From positions 233,296,625 through 233,360,624 of the forward strand of contig NC_081180.1 of the NCBI RefSeq assembly GCF_029867415.1: 64,000 bases of DNA. Direction: 5' to 3'. The notes below the pieces were generated by a model, which had not been told where the DNA came from, ran no database searches, and saw only the letters and a list, made by a program, of their open reading frames with translations. How positions within the stretch are numbered: position 1 is the stretch's first letter; every line of letters starts with the position of its first letter. Positions 24,500 to 34,659 of this stretch are shown here, piece by piece. The position numbers and the translations under genes were made by a program. This stretch comes from Vicia villosa (Eukaryota > Streptophyta > Magnoliopsida > Fabales > Fabaceae).

Positions 24500-24644
24500 C
24501 TAAGTTGAAAACTTGAAAAGGCGACTTAGGCAAAAAAAATGGGCGTCTCGTTGGATTGAAAACCTGAAAGGGCGATCCAGGCAAAAATTAGAGACTAAAA
24601 AAATAATTATCCCGGTAGGCTGAAAACCTGAAAAGGCGGCCTAG
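24500..24644 (+). promoter_or_regulatory. Array of three covarying hairpins right after the pol stop codon
   Basis: Stems 24500-24505/24524-24529 (CTAAGT/ACTTAG), 24551-24556/24575-24580 (TTGGAT/ATCCAG) and 24615-24620/24639-24644 (GTAGGC/GCCTAG, outer pair G.G). Each loop is exactly 18 nt and of the form TGAAAACxTGAAAxGGCG, and each 3' arm is followed by GCAAAA. Stem sequences differ but pairing is kept. The function is unknown; a 3'UTR RNA element is inferred. Confidence 0.7.
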
Positions 24645-26712
24645 GCAAAAGTTAGGGAATAAAGCGTACGACTATGTCCCGTTTGGCTACCTACTCACCT
24701 TCAAGGTTCAACACATCAAAGGCACCAATCAGTCCAATCATTTTCTTCCAACAAGTGAGGGATGAGATACTCAAAGGCAGATTGGCAATAGCAGAGTTAA
24801 AACTTGACTGGATTGTTTTCACATAGCTATTTCCCTTTATAAGTACTTTTCAAAGTTTTATGACAAATTCCTACTACTAGGATTTTTGTCCCCTTGTACT
24901 AATCAACCTATTAAGGATCTCTTTCAAATCAATACAATTCATGCTCAAAATCAATGTTTTCACTTTTTCTGTTTTGAACGCGTAAACGTCCCAATGATAA
25001 TTTTGAATGAACATATGCATTTGAATATGATTGATGTTTATAAGAAAAACAGGAATAGCATTCAGGTAATGTCCCAATCATCTGGACATCATCCCGAAAC
25101 CAGCAACATGGGAATATCCCCCACAGAGCAATCTTCAAGGAGTTATCCCCGGATAAGCAAGGCCCAATTAATTCCCCGACGGAGTGTTTTATCACCGACA
25201 CTGAGTACGGGCATCAGAAGAAACAGTTCCCCAACAGAGATACATTTCTCAGTAGAATCCTCGATGAGATTTCCCTCTCCAACAATATGATTCGAGGGGC
25301 CCTATCTCCAAGCTGGGATAGATATTACATCGGATGATTGTTCATACTCCTTATTCCCCAGCAGGGCTGTTCAAGATCACTATCCCCAGAAGGTGTGATC
25401 CTCCACATTAAGGCTTGATCAAATAGTGCATCGGAGGATTACCCATCTCTCTTATTCCCAGTCAGGGTGCATCAAAATCAGAACCTTCAAGTTACCTTCA
25501 TCCCCAAGCGGTAGTCAAAGATCCCTCAATAGAGCATCCTGGTCCGTAAGGAAGTTCCCCAGCTGAGTATACTCGAACGAGATAGCAAAGATCATCAACG
25601 GTCATAATGCCATCGTTTCCGAAATAACAAGCAGGGATTTATTTTCCCAACCAGAAGTTTGATACGCTCTAAACTGCATAAGTCATGTCCATACATCATA
25701 CATCATACGCATATTCATACATAGCATATAATGTTTCATGACAAACGCATACATAACATGCACGGTTCTCATTTAGTTTGAGAATCTCAACATATACATT
25801 ACATGCATCATGACATTGCATGTCACTAACTTGGTTTTTCAGGTGGACGAATATCCTCAGCAAGTTATTCTCAATCACATGCAATATTCTCCTAGGGTTC
25901 TGTCCAGACAAGCATTCCTCTCAGATATAATCAAACCAAAGATTCACTCTGAAGAGCTCTCTCTTTCCAAATCACTTATCAACTTTAAACAAACAAAGCA
26001 GATACAGTCTAATGGTGACTCATTCTGACGCTTCCAGACTATACCACAGTCGAATAAACAACTTCAAATCCTTCAGATCTAAGTCAATACCTTGGACGGT
26101 TCCTTAATCATCTACCTTCAGATCTAAGTCGATACCTTGGACGATTCCTTAATGATCTACCTACAGATCTAAGTCGATACCTTGGACGGTTCCTTAATGA
26201 TCTACCTCCAGATCTAAGTCGATACCTCAGACGGTTCCTTAAAGCAATCAAGCTTCAAGATCTAAAAGCGGACACCTCGGACGGTTCTGTAATGATCAAC
26301 ATTCAAAATCTATAGCGAAAACTTTGGACAGTTCTGTAACGATCAATCTTCAAGATCTAAAAACGGACACCTCAGACGGTTCTGTAATGATCAACATTCA
26401 AAATCTAAAAGCGGTAACTCGGACGATTCCGTAACAGTCAACACAGAGGTTTAAATCCTTCATCAAGATATAATCAATGGATTCATTCTGATGAATAAAC
26501 CATCAACACATTCGCTAGATGGCATCTGAAAGCCCATCTCAGGTAATGTTTTGATCCGCCAACGATATTTCTCAGACCGCATTCAATGCAAATTCCAGCA
26601 TCACTTCTGGTGGAGGTAAGTGCAAATTTCAGGGCATCTAAATATTCAATCATCTTCTACTTTCAGATTCCAATCGGTCTCTTCAGGTTTAAGAAAATTG
26701 AATAGGGGCAAC
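24645..26712 (+). other. Ogre element A 3' untranslated region
   Basis: No protein-coding potential. The region 25070-25680 has recurrent CCCCAGC/CCCCACAGAG phrases; the same kind of phrase occurs at 60470-60510 in element C. A tandem repeat array fills 26074-26442. The last bases, AATAGGGGCAAC at 26701-26712, are the probable polypurine tract for plus-strand priming, directly adjoining the LTR start TGTTATACCCC. Confidence 0.8.
26074..26442 (+). repeat. Tandem array, about eight 45-48-bp units
   Basis: Units start CAGATCTAAGTCGATACC and contain GGACGGTTCCTTAATGATC. The first four are 45-47 bp and close to each other; the last four have diverged in pairs. Tandem arrays in this 3'UTR position are known in legume Ogre elements and are considered a source of satellite DNA. 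Confidence 0.9.
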
Positions 26713-27237
26713 TGTTATACCCCGAAATTTGCCCGCATCTTTTTTCAAAAGAGAAGGCAACGGACTTCTGTCTAAAAAATTTGGAGTTTCATATAATCTT
26801 GGATTTTATTTCATAAATATCCTGATTTTATGAATACTCAGTTTTTTAGAATATTTTTATACGGTATTTTGGTTCGCTGTTGAATTTATTCTTACACAAA
26901 CGCCAAGTACTGTTTATCACTTCACACGCTGTTTATTTGAGATTTATTTTCAGACAAATAATACTGACACAGTTGGTACAGAATTAAATTTTGCAGGCAC
27001 AGAGACCGGGGATTCAGACTGTACTGGTAACAATTAAATTATTATTGGTTTTGTTCCCCACTAATTTTTGTACTATATTATTGTTTTCAAATCTTTTCCT
27101 TTCTTTTCAATTTTTTTTTTCAAATCAAATCCTAACTTTATTCCATACACTTTCTTTCAAATCCTACTACCACTCAAACTTTCCTTTTTTGTACGGTATC
27201 ACTTCATTCCCCAACGTCTCCATCCTTCTTTTCACTC

Positions 27238-27245
27238 TATATATA
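27238..27245 (+). promoter_or_regulatory. Candidate TATA box of the LTR-embedded small gene
   Basis: TATATATA, 92 bp upstream of the ATG at 27337, followed by a C/T-rich leader. In LTR B the matching site is TATAGATA (43392-43399). Confidence 0.45.
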
Positions 27246-27336
27246 CCCCTCATTTTTTCCATAAATTCTCACATCAAATTTCACTCATCTCCCAAATTTC
27301 TATCTCATAATTATTTTCTCTTCTTCCCCGGCAAAA

Positions 27337-27504
27337 ATGGCAAAGTGGGTGGATACGTTTTTTCTTGTTGTCATCACTGTTTTTGTGGTGATCATGTCCT
27401 TTTTCTGTCTGCATAGTCCTGAAAAATGCGGACCTGGGATGCTTGCACTCCCGTACATCTATATATTGTTGTTTATAGCATGGGTTTTTAATCGTCATAC
27501 TTAA
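27337..27504 (+). CDS. Hypothetical 55-residue membrane protein inside the LTR
   Basis: I do not recognise this protein. The ATG sits in a good plant context (CAAAAATGGCA) after a TATA box and a pyrimidine-rich leader. The product starts MAKWVDTFFLVVITVF, has two hydrophobic segments (about residues 8-24 and 38-50) separated by a short polar loop with two Cys (CLHSPEKC), and ends FNRHT. The region after the stop is TA-rich, like a plant 3'UTR. LTR B keeps the same frame for 54 codons without indels but has lost the ATG. Substitutions between the two copies are mostly at codon positions 1 and 2, so purifying selection is not shown. The solo LTR lacks the whole segment. Could be a captured host gene or a chance ORF. 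Confidence 0.4.
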   Translation: MAKWVDTFFLVVITVFVVIMSFFCLHSPEKCGPGMLALPYIYILLFIAWVFNRHT

Positions 27505-27738
27505 AGTTTGTCGTATCTTTCGCTTTCAAATAACGTACCGTTCATTATATTTGTCGTACTGTTCGTTATATTATGTAATATTTGTACTGTCAGTATTAAA
27601 TATTGTATTGTCTTTTGTACCGTCGTTTAATTATCAAGATAATATTATGTGTGTTTATTGCTAGTTAAATATTTATTTTTCCTGTGCATTAAATCCTTCT
27701 CAAGATTATTATCAGTAATTTCGTTCGCGCACGGTATA

Positions 27739-28603
27739 TTTTATTTATTTATTATGTTTGTGTTTTTCTAACAACTCATGTAAATAATTTTTTCACCATT
27801 AACACAACAAAAACAAAAAAGGAAAAAATTAACTTTAACTGTTAAGTTTTCACTTTAATTGTTACGTTAATACCCAGACAGCCAGTTAACAGTCAAACCC
27901 GCTGACAGCACGATTCTCCGTGTTTGTATTATCATTCAAATCAATCTTTCACATTTCAAAATTCCAAGATTTTTGTTCTAGAAGTCTTCTGATAATCACA
28001 TGATCAGCAGAGACTCAACACTGCACAAAAATCAAGTACGCTTAACTGTCTCCTACACAAACAGTACCTAACTAGGGTTTTTGTTTTTTTCAGGAGAACA
28101 AGTTTTTTGAGACCTCAAATGGATTTCATGGATCTCCATATGTATCAAAGTACCACCAGACAAATTTTCAAACTTCGATTCGCTCGGACGCACAGTCAGC
28201 AGCTCAAACAGTCAACAGACGACCAGTTTGACCGAAAAGTCAACAGACAGTCAAAAATGAAATTTTTTGTCAACATCCATATTTTGTCAAAAGATTCATC
28301 ATTTGATCAATGGTTGATCATAATTCATCAAGAAAAGTTCAGAAATCGACAAAACTCTAAGTTTCAAAATTAGGGTTTTCTCCTAAAAAGTCAACTGAAC
28401 TTTGACCGGCCATAACTCCCTCCTCGTTCATCCAAAAAATTCCAACCAAAGCTTATTTTGAAGGAACTTCAATTATATTTCAAATGAAATTGGTCCCATG
28501 GTCATTGGATTTACCCTTTGGAAAATATGAGCTAAGACATTACAGGTCATTTTCAAAGTCAACAAAAAGCAGTTTTTTGTCAAAGCCCATAACATCAAGA
28601 TAA
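27739..28603 (+). repeat. LTR segment duplicated on both sides of the MULE (left copy)
   Basis: 865 bp, about 99% identical to 33793-34659 (roughly eight differences), much closer to that copy than to the same region in the solo LTR or LTR B. The right copy continues into the rest of the LTR; the left copy stops at the MULE. Confidence 0.92.
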
Positions 28604-28612
28604 CTGAACTTT

Positions 28613-28777
28613 GACCCCCCCTATTTTCAACATTTTTAACTTTTGAACCCCCTTTTACAAAACTCAGCCTTTCAGTCCCCAAACTTACTTACTTTTGGCA
28701 ATTTTTGAGCCCCCCACCAGAATTGCATATGTGGCGTGTTTTAATGATGACATGGAAGGGTGACCACGTTGCCACGT
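28613..28777 (+). repeat. MULE left terminal inverted repeat (end truncated)
   Basis: Begins at the GACCCCCCC run and continues through ACTTACTTTTGGCAATTTTT and GTGACCACG to GCCACGT. It is the reverse complement of 33612-33774 but lacks the outermost bases seen at the right end. Confidence 0.92.
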
Positions 28778-28979
28778 CAATAAATAAGTCAACCCAATAT
28801 TTTTAATTATATTATTCCACTTTAATAAATGATGAAATTTGTTAAGTGGAATTTGTGTTTTTTGAACCCTAAATTGAAACGAGTTCTTCTTCTTCCCTTC
28901 TGCTTCTTCCCTTCGTCTTCTTCCCTTCTTCTTCAGTTAGGGTTGGAATCACAGTAAAGCTCCTTCTTCTCGTTCGACC

Positions 28980-29456
28980 ATGTCCCGTTGTTCTGTAGCA
29001 AGTAATCGCAGCAAAGCTTCCTTCGTCCATGGAGAATGCAGATGTGGTCTGGATGCACCCTTGATGACTTCGTGGACAGATGCTAACCCAGGACGCCGTT
29101 TTTATGGGTGTGGGATGTACAAGGTTAGTTTATAACAAACTTCATCAGCTTTTCCCTTGTTTCTTCTAAACATTGAAACTCATACCGTATACTCTCGTCT
29201 CTAGATCCAAGGGTCCAAACGATGCAACCATTTTGTTTGGTATGATGAAGAGATGGGAGCAAGAGCAAAGAATATGATTTCTACACTAAATCAGAGACTG
29301 AATAGTGCAAAGGTGACTATTGAAGAAGGGAAGAAAGTAGAAGAAGAGATGAATAAGCAGATTAAGGATTTGAAAATGAAGATCAAGAATTTGAAGATTT
29401 TGATTGTTATTATTCTTGTGTGCAGTGTTGGTAGCATTAGTATTAGGTTGTTGTAA
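28980..29456 (+). CDS. GRF-type zinc-finger, coiled-coil, membrane-anchored protein (two exons)
   Basis: Exon 1 is 28980-29123 and exon 2 is 29205-29456; the intron (29124-29204) has GTTAGT donor and CTCTAG acceptor, phase 0. The product is 131 residues. A GRF zinc finger spans about residues 18-60: ECRCGLDAPLMTSWTDANPG, then GRRFYGCG, then KRCNHFVWYD, giving four Cys ligands (C20 or C22, C44, C55 and the GRF-family pattern). A charged coiled coil follows (about 65-110), then a C-terminal hydrophobic segment (ILIVIILVCSVGS) that looks like a tail anchor. GRF fingers bind single-stranded nucleic acid in other proteins. It starts about 200 bp inside the left TIR, in the position that mudrB has in maize MuDR, though it is not similar to MURB. 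Confidence 0.8.
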
Positions 29457-30308
29457 TCCGTATGTTGCAAGACTATTGTAATGTGTCTGCAAGTTTGAAT
29501 GTTAGATGTTATCTGTTAAGTCAATACCAAATTGGTGGTCAATACCATCTGTTATGCAATTTCAATGTTATATGTTATCTGTTAAATCAATATCAATGTT
29601 ATCTGTTTATCAATGTTATCTGTCCATACCAAATCACAGGTCCTTGAATTTGTAGCTCACGATTGGCATAACAAACACTTAATTGGATATCAAACAGAAT
29701 CTGTACATATTTGGATATCAAAGCAATACAAATGACTATTGAACATACTTTGAACAGAATATGTACATAACTACAGGAACAAAATCTTCTTCATGTAATC
29801 TGTACTTTTGAACAGAATCTGTAATTATTGGACCTATAATTTTGAACAAAATATGTACATATTTGGACCTGTTGTAACTTTGTACAAAATCTGTACATAA
29901 TTGGACCTGTAATCACTAGTTAACCATAATAGCATACTAGTTAACCATAATTGGACCTGTACAAAATCTGTACATAATTTTGACAGTAATTGAAATATAT
30001 AATAGTTAACCATAATAGCATTGAACAAAATATGTCCATACGATATACCATATGACAGAATTGCAACTTCATTTAATTGGCATAATACTAGGTTATCCAA
30101 AATAGTAGGTTGTTCATTACAAGTACACCATAATAGCAAATTCATGACAGAACTAGGTTATCCAAAATACTAGGTTACACCATAATACAACTTAACCAAA
30201 ATACTAATTATCCAAAATACAAGTAATCCAAAATACTAGGTCATCCAAAATACAAGTGATCCAAAATACTAGGTAATCCAAAATACAAGTTATCCAGAAT
30301 CCTAGGCA
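29457..30308. repeat. AT-rich intergenic minisatellite between the two MULE genes
   Basis: No coding potential. Short diverged repeats: TGTTATCTGTT units at 29500-29625, variants of GTACATAATTGGACCTGTA at 29700-29970, and TATCCAAAATACTAGG-type units at 30160-30300. The tract separates the 3' ends of two convergent genes and probably contains their polyadenylation signals. Confidence 0.7.
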
Positions 30309-33300
30309 CTACTGCTGAGATGGTTGTGTAGCCATTGGTGCTTGGGATGAGTTTCCAATCTCCTCTTCATTTGGCTTTGTTTTCTTCTTCTGTCCACCAG
30401 CAATCTTCTTCTTGTTTACCCCTTTTGGGATGGCTCTATCAGCAGCTGTCTTGCCTTTGCAGCTTCTCTTGTTATGTCCCATTCCTCCACATTTATGACA
30501 AGTAACTGTTGCAAGTTTCCTAGGCAGTACATGCTTTAGTCTTGGTTCATCATTAGCTTTGTTCCTCATTTTCTTGGGACGACCTATGGCCCTTCTCATA
30601 ATAGGTGGATTCATGGTGGACTGATTATCTAAAGGCCACAATTGTGGACCATTAGTGGGGTAAATGATGTGTGAGTAGATGTTCTTGAAAGTGTCCTTCC
30701 TGTAAAAGTCAAACACATTTAGATATACACATAGATTAAGATACACATTTACTAACTTAAATACATGTGATAGAATGGTGTACCTGTAATATTCAGAAAC
30801 ATAGTCTTCAGGTTTTTTCTTGTTTTGCCAAATACATGTGATAGAATGGCTACAAGGGATACCAGTTAAATCCCATTTCCTACATGCACAAGTCTCTTGC
30901 TTGAGGTTAACAACATATGTGTCAATTCCATTAGTGACACCATATATGGCCATGTCATCATCACCATGCCATGTGGGAGTCCAATGTGCTGCATTCCTCT
31001 TGTTTTTTTCTAGCACCATTTGTATTCTAGGACATATATCACCACTGTAGTTATTCACTAGCTCTTTCATCTTAGCTATCCTCTTAGTGAGGTAATGCTT
31101 AATCCCCTCTAATAGAGTGATTATTGGCTTATCCCTATATTCTAGAATAGCCCTATTAAAAGCTTCACACATGTTGTTTACCTGGAGGTCACATTTGGAA
31201 TAGGTTTTGAAGTGAGACCGACTCCAATAAGTTGCAGGGACATCCACCATTTCCTTCCATACAGTTTCTTTCATGCCTTTCATTTTTAACATTGCCCTTT
31301 CCCATGATGGTACAGTTGTAGCTCTTGCTGCACTCCACATAACCTCTTTGAATTCAAGACCAGGATTCTTCTTCTTCCAATTCCCATATAGATGCTTCAC
31401 ACATATGCGTTGCTCAACATGAGCACTCACACTTTGAATTGCTGGTATTAATCCCTGCCATATAATGAAAATAAGTTTGAATGATAAGTAATCTCAACAT
31501 ATACATGTACACATCAAGATTCAAAAAATGGTAAATAATTACAAGTTTGAATGTACCTTTTGTTGGTCTGAGATAAAAGCATAGGCTCTTTGGTTTATAG
31601 CTTCCAAGTCTTCCAATAGAAGTTTGATGAACCAATCCCAAGAATCTCTTGTTTCAGCCTCCACCACAGCATATGCAATAGGCATAATCTTATTATTTCC
31701 ATCTCTCCCAACTGCTGCCATCAACTGACCTCCAAAATCACCTTTCAAAAAACAAGCATCCAACCCTATTAATGGCCTACAGAATTTTGCAAAGCCATAC
31801 TTGCATGCCTCTAGACATACATAGATTCTTTCAAAGACAGGGCCTTCATTTGAGTCTGCACACCTAATCACAACAGTACTGTTAGGGTTGGATTTCAACA
31901 ATTCTTGGGCATACCTCCTCAAATGTTGAAATTGTTCCATACCAGCCCCTTGCAACATATCCATGGCCCTCCTTTTAGCCCTATAAGCCTGATCATGTGA
32001 TAACTTTACTCCCCATCTATCAAGAGCTTGGGCAATCAATCCTGCTGGCTTCATGTCAGGGTTGTGTCTCAAAATGTGGCCAAACTTCTTAGCCAACCAG
32101 TTAGTCTTTGCTTGTCTATTATAAGGAGTTCTAGCATAATTATGTTCATCTATTAAACTAACCACTTGCCAATACTGATTCCCCACCCTCTTACTAACTC
32201 TCATGTGAAAATTGCATCCTTCCATACATTTAATCACCATTCTCTTTGCCTCATTCTTCTTTATGACAACATTTTTGTTGTTCTCCATACCATAATCTTT
32301 GACAGCATCCTTCACCATTTCTTTGTTACTGAAGACCATACCAAGCTCAAACTTTGATGTCTCACCTCTTTTATAAGAAGGAAACTTCTCATGTTCCTCA
32401 TCATTACCACTATCATTAGGTGTATGCAGCACATCAGAATCATCATCCTCATCACTTTTTCTAGCCTTATCATGATTCTCATCAAATTGCATTACTGATG
32501 TCCAATCCAAATCCTCAGTTTGTTCCATATAATCATCACTGCATTCTAAGTCCTCATCAGATAAACTACCTACCTCAGTATCAGCCACATAGTCTTCATC
32601 TTCTTCATCATCTTCTATTCCAACATCAACATGTTCAGTCTCAACATGTTCAGTCTCAACATGTTCAGTATCCACATCTCCTCTGTCAGCTTCATTCACA
32701 TCCATTTCATTGTCACTTGCATCTACATTCTTAGGCATATCATCATCCTTTACAACTTCAACATCACTATCAACCTCATCCTCAGCACAGTTTGGGCCAC
32801 CATCCTCATCATAATGATCTACTATGTCTTCATCACCTAACACTTCTACTGTATGCTCAACATAAACATCCACCAAGGCAAATCCTTTTAAGTCCTCAAT
32901 TAACTTAAGAACATCACCATCACAGTTAAGGGGTCTCAGACCACGACTAAAACTATACTTAGGGTTCCAATACCACATGCATTTGATATTCCTATATCCC
33001 TCTTTTCTTATCAATTTTTCAAACTGCATATATGACATGTAATCTGTATCCCACAACCAATCCATTTCAGACACTAATCCATTAACATACCATTTAACAG
33101 GATGATCTACTAACTCTCCCATATGATGAATTCTCAGCTTAATGGTTTGACTCTGAACTGGTCTGAAGGACAATGCTCACAATTAGTCTAATTCTATAAC
33201 ATTCAGACAATAGCAGAATATTAAATTAGGGGAAAATAAATTGGATTCGTGACTAACCTCGAACAAAATCTGACATCTTCTTTGTGCTTCGATGAAAGAG

Positions 33301-33358
33301 GAATGGGTGGAATGTCGCCACTGTGGTTACCGGTCCCTGCGTTTGAGCTTTGTGTCAT
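30309..33358 (-). CDS. mudrA-like MULE transposase, four exons, apparently intact
   Basis: Exons on the minus strand: 33358-33258, 33162-31557, 31454-30784 and 30699-30309; introns of 95, 102 and 84 nt all have GT..AG ends, and the joined frame is open for 922 codons. Order: short Ser-rich N-terminus; PB1/MuDR N-terminal region (about residues 35-130); acidic linker with three ETEHV-type repeats; MuDR DNA-binding domain (about 305-375); MULE DDE domain with Asp in GLDACFLKG (about 502), Asp in FISDQQ (about 566) and probable Glu in NNMCEAFN (about 666); SWIM zinc finger CACRKWDLTGIPCSH (about 758-772); AT-hook-like GRPKK; zinc knuckle CHKCGGMGHNKRSC near the C-terminus. It should bind the TIRs and excise the element. 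All catalytic motifs are present. Confidence 0.9.
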
Positions 33359-33611
33359 CTTTACCACTGCCTTAGGTTTTGAAAGATATTGGCGTTTGAG
33401 CGTTCAGAGGATTCGAGTGATATGTGTGAAGTAGGGTTCGAGAGGTAGGAGATGAAGTGGGTGGGTTTTCAAACACAATAGATGAATTTAGGGTATGAAT
33501 TTAGGGTTGAGTGTTTGTTTATTAACTTATGTTTTCAGAAAATAATTTGAAATAATGAATTTTCAGAAAAATAATTTTCAATTAAAAATAATAACATAAA
33601 TGATCTATATT

Positions 33612-33792
33612 ACGTGGCAGCGTGGTCACCCTTCCATGTCATCATTAAAACACGCCACATATGCAATTCTGGTGGGGGGCTCAAAAATTGCCAAAAGTAA
33701 GTAAGTTTGGGGACTGAAAGGCTGAGTTTTGTAAAAGGGGGTTCAAAAGTTAAAAATGTTGAAAATAGGGGGGTTAAAACTGCATTTAAGCC
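33612..33792 (-). repeat. MULE right terminal inverted repeat
   Basis: 181 bp, inverted copy of the left TIR with the complete outer end. The transposase start codon lies 254 bp inside it, so the TIR probably contains its promoter. Confidence 0.92.
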
Positions 33793-34659
33793 TTTTATTT
33801 ATTTATTATGTTTGTGTTTTTCTAACAACTCATGTAAATAATTTTTTCATCATTAACACAACAAAAACAAAAAAAGGAAAAAATTAACTTTAACTGTTAA
33901 GTTTTCACTTTAATTGTTACGTTAATACCCAGACAGCCAGTTAACAGTCAAACCCGCTGACAGCACGATTCTCCGTGTTTGTATTATCATTCAAATCAAT
34001 CTTTCACATTTCAAAATTCCAAGATTTTTGTTCTAGAAGTCTTCTGATAATCACATGATCAGCAGAGACTCAACACTGCACAAAAATCAGGTACGCTTAA
34101 CTGTCTCCTACACAAACAGTACCTAACTAGGGTTTTTGTTTTTTTCAGGAGAACAAGTTTTTTGAGACCTCAAATGGATTTCATGGATCTCCATATGTAT
34201 CAAAGTACCACCAGACAAATTTTCAAACTTCGATTCGCTCGGACGCACAGTCAGCAGCTCAAACAGTCAACAGACGACCAGTTTGACCGAAAAGTCAACA
34301 GACAGTCAAAAATGAAATTTTTTGTCAACATCCATATTTTGTCAAAAGATTCATCATTTGATCAATGGTTGATCATAATTCATCAAGAAAAGTTCAGAAA
34401 TCGACAAAACTCTAAGTTTCAAAATTAGGGTTTTCTCCTAAAAAGTCAACTGAACTTTGACCGGCCATAACTCCCTCCTTGTTCATCCAAAAAATTCCAA
34501 CCAAAGCTTATTTTGAAGGAACTTCAATTATCTTTCAAATGAAATTGGTCCCATGGTCATTGGATTTACCATTTGGAAAATATGAGCTAAGACATTACAG
34601 GTCATTTTCAAAGTCAACAAAAAGCAGTTTTTTTATCAAAGCCCATAACATCAAGATAA
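33793..34659 (+). repeat. LTR segment duplicated on both sides of the MULE (right copy)
   Basis: Second copy of 27739-28603. It joins the MULE right end directly (AAGCC|TTTTATTTATTT) and continues uninterrupted into the remaining LTR, so it is the original right flank of the insertion. Confidence 0.9.
33943..34470 (+). promoter_or_regulatory. Cluster of W-box cores in LTR U3
   Basis: Nine TTGAC or GTCAA cores in about 520 bp, upstream of the TATA at 35187. The same cluster is present at 27880-28420, 8000-8530 and 44040-44560. WRKY factors bind TTGAC[CT]; the regulatory role here is inferred. An 88-codon ORF (34162-34428) covers part of the cluster and is not considered a gene. Confidence 0.5.

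Larger units (their letters stand above)
28604..33792. mobile_element. Mutator-like element (MULE) with two convergent genes
   Basis: About 5.2 kb, with terminal inverted repeats (left about 28613-28777, right 33612-33792) that match with about one mismatch over the inner 150 bp. A GRF-zinc-finger gene reads rightward from the left end and a mudrA-type transposase gene reads leftward from the right end; they converge on an AT-rich repeat stretch. The right terminus is GGCTTAAATGCAG read inward. The left terminus has lost about 18 bp and is replaced by a short LTR-derived insert (28602-28616). No 9-bp target duplication can be recognised because the left flank has been rewritten. Confidence 0.93.

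Noticed and set aside
29286..29492. Minus-strand ORF overlapping the GRF gene
   Set aside because: Shadow of exon 2; the plus strand has a spliceable frame with a known domain.
33249..33434. Plus-strand ORF near the MULE right end
   Set aside because: Antisense to transposase exon 1, which is supported by splice sites and frame continuity.
28604..33792. 9-bp target duplication of the MULE
   Set aside because: The right flank starts TTTTATTTA, but the left flank has been replaced, so no duplication can be claimed.
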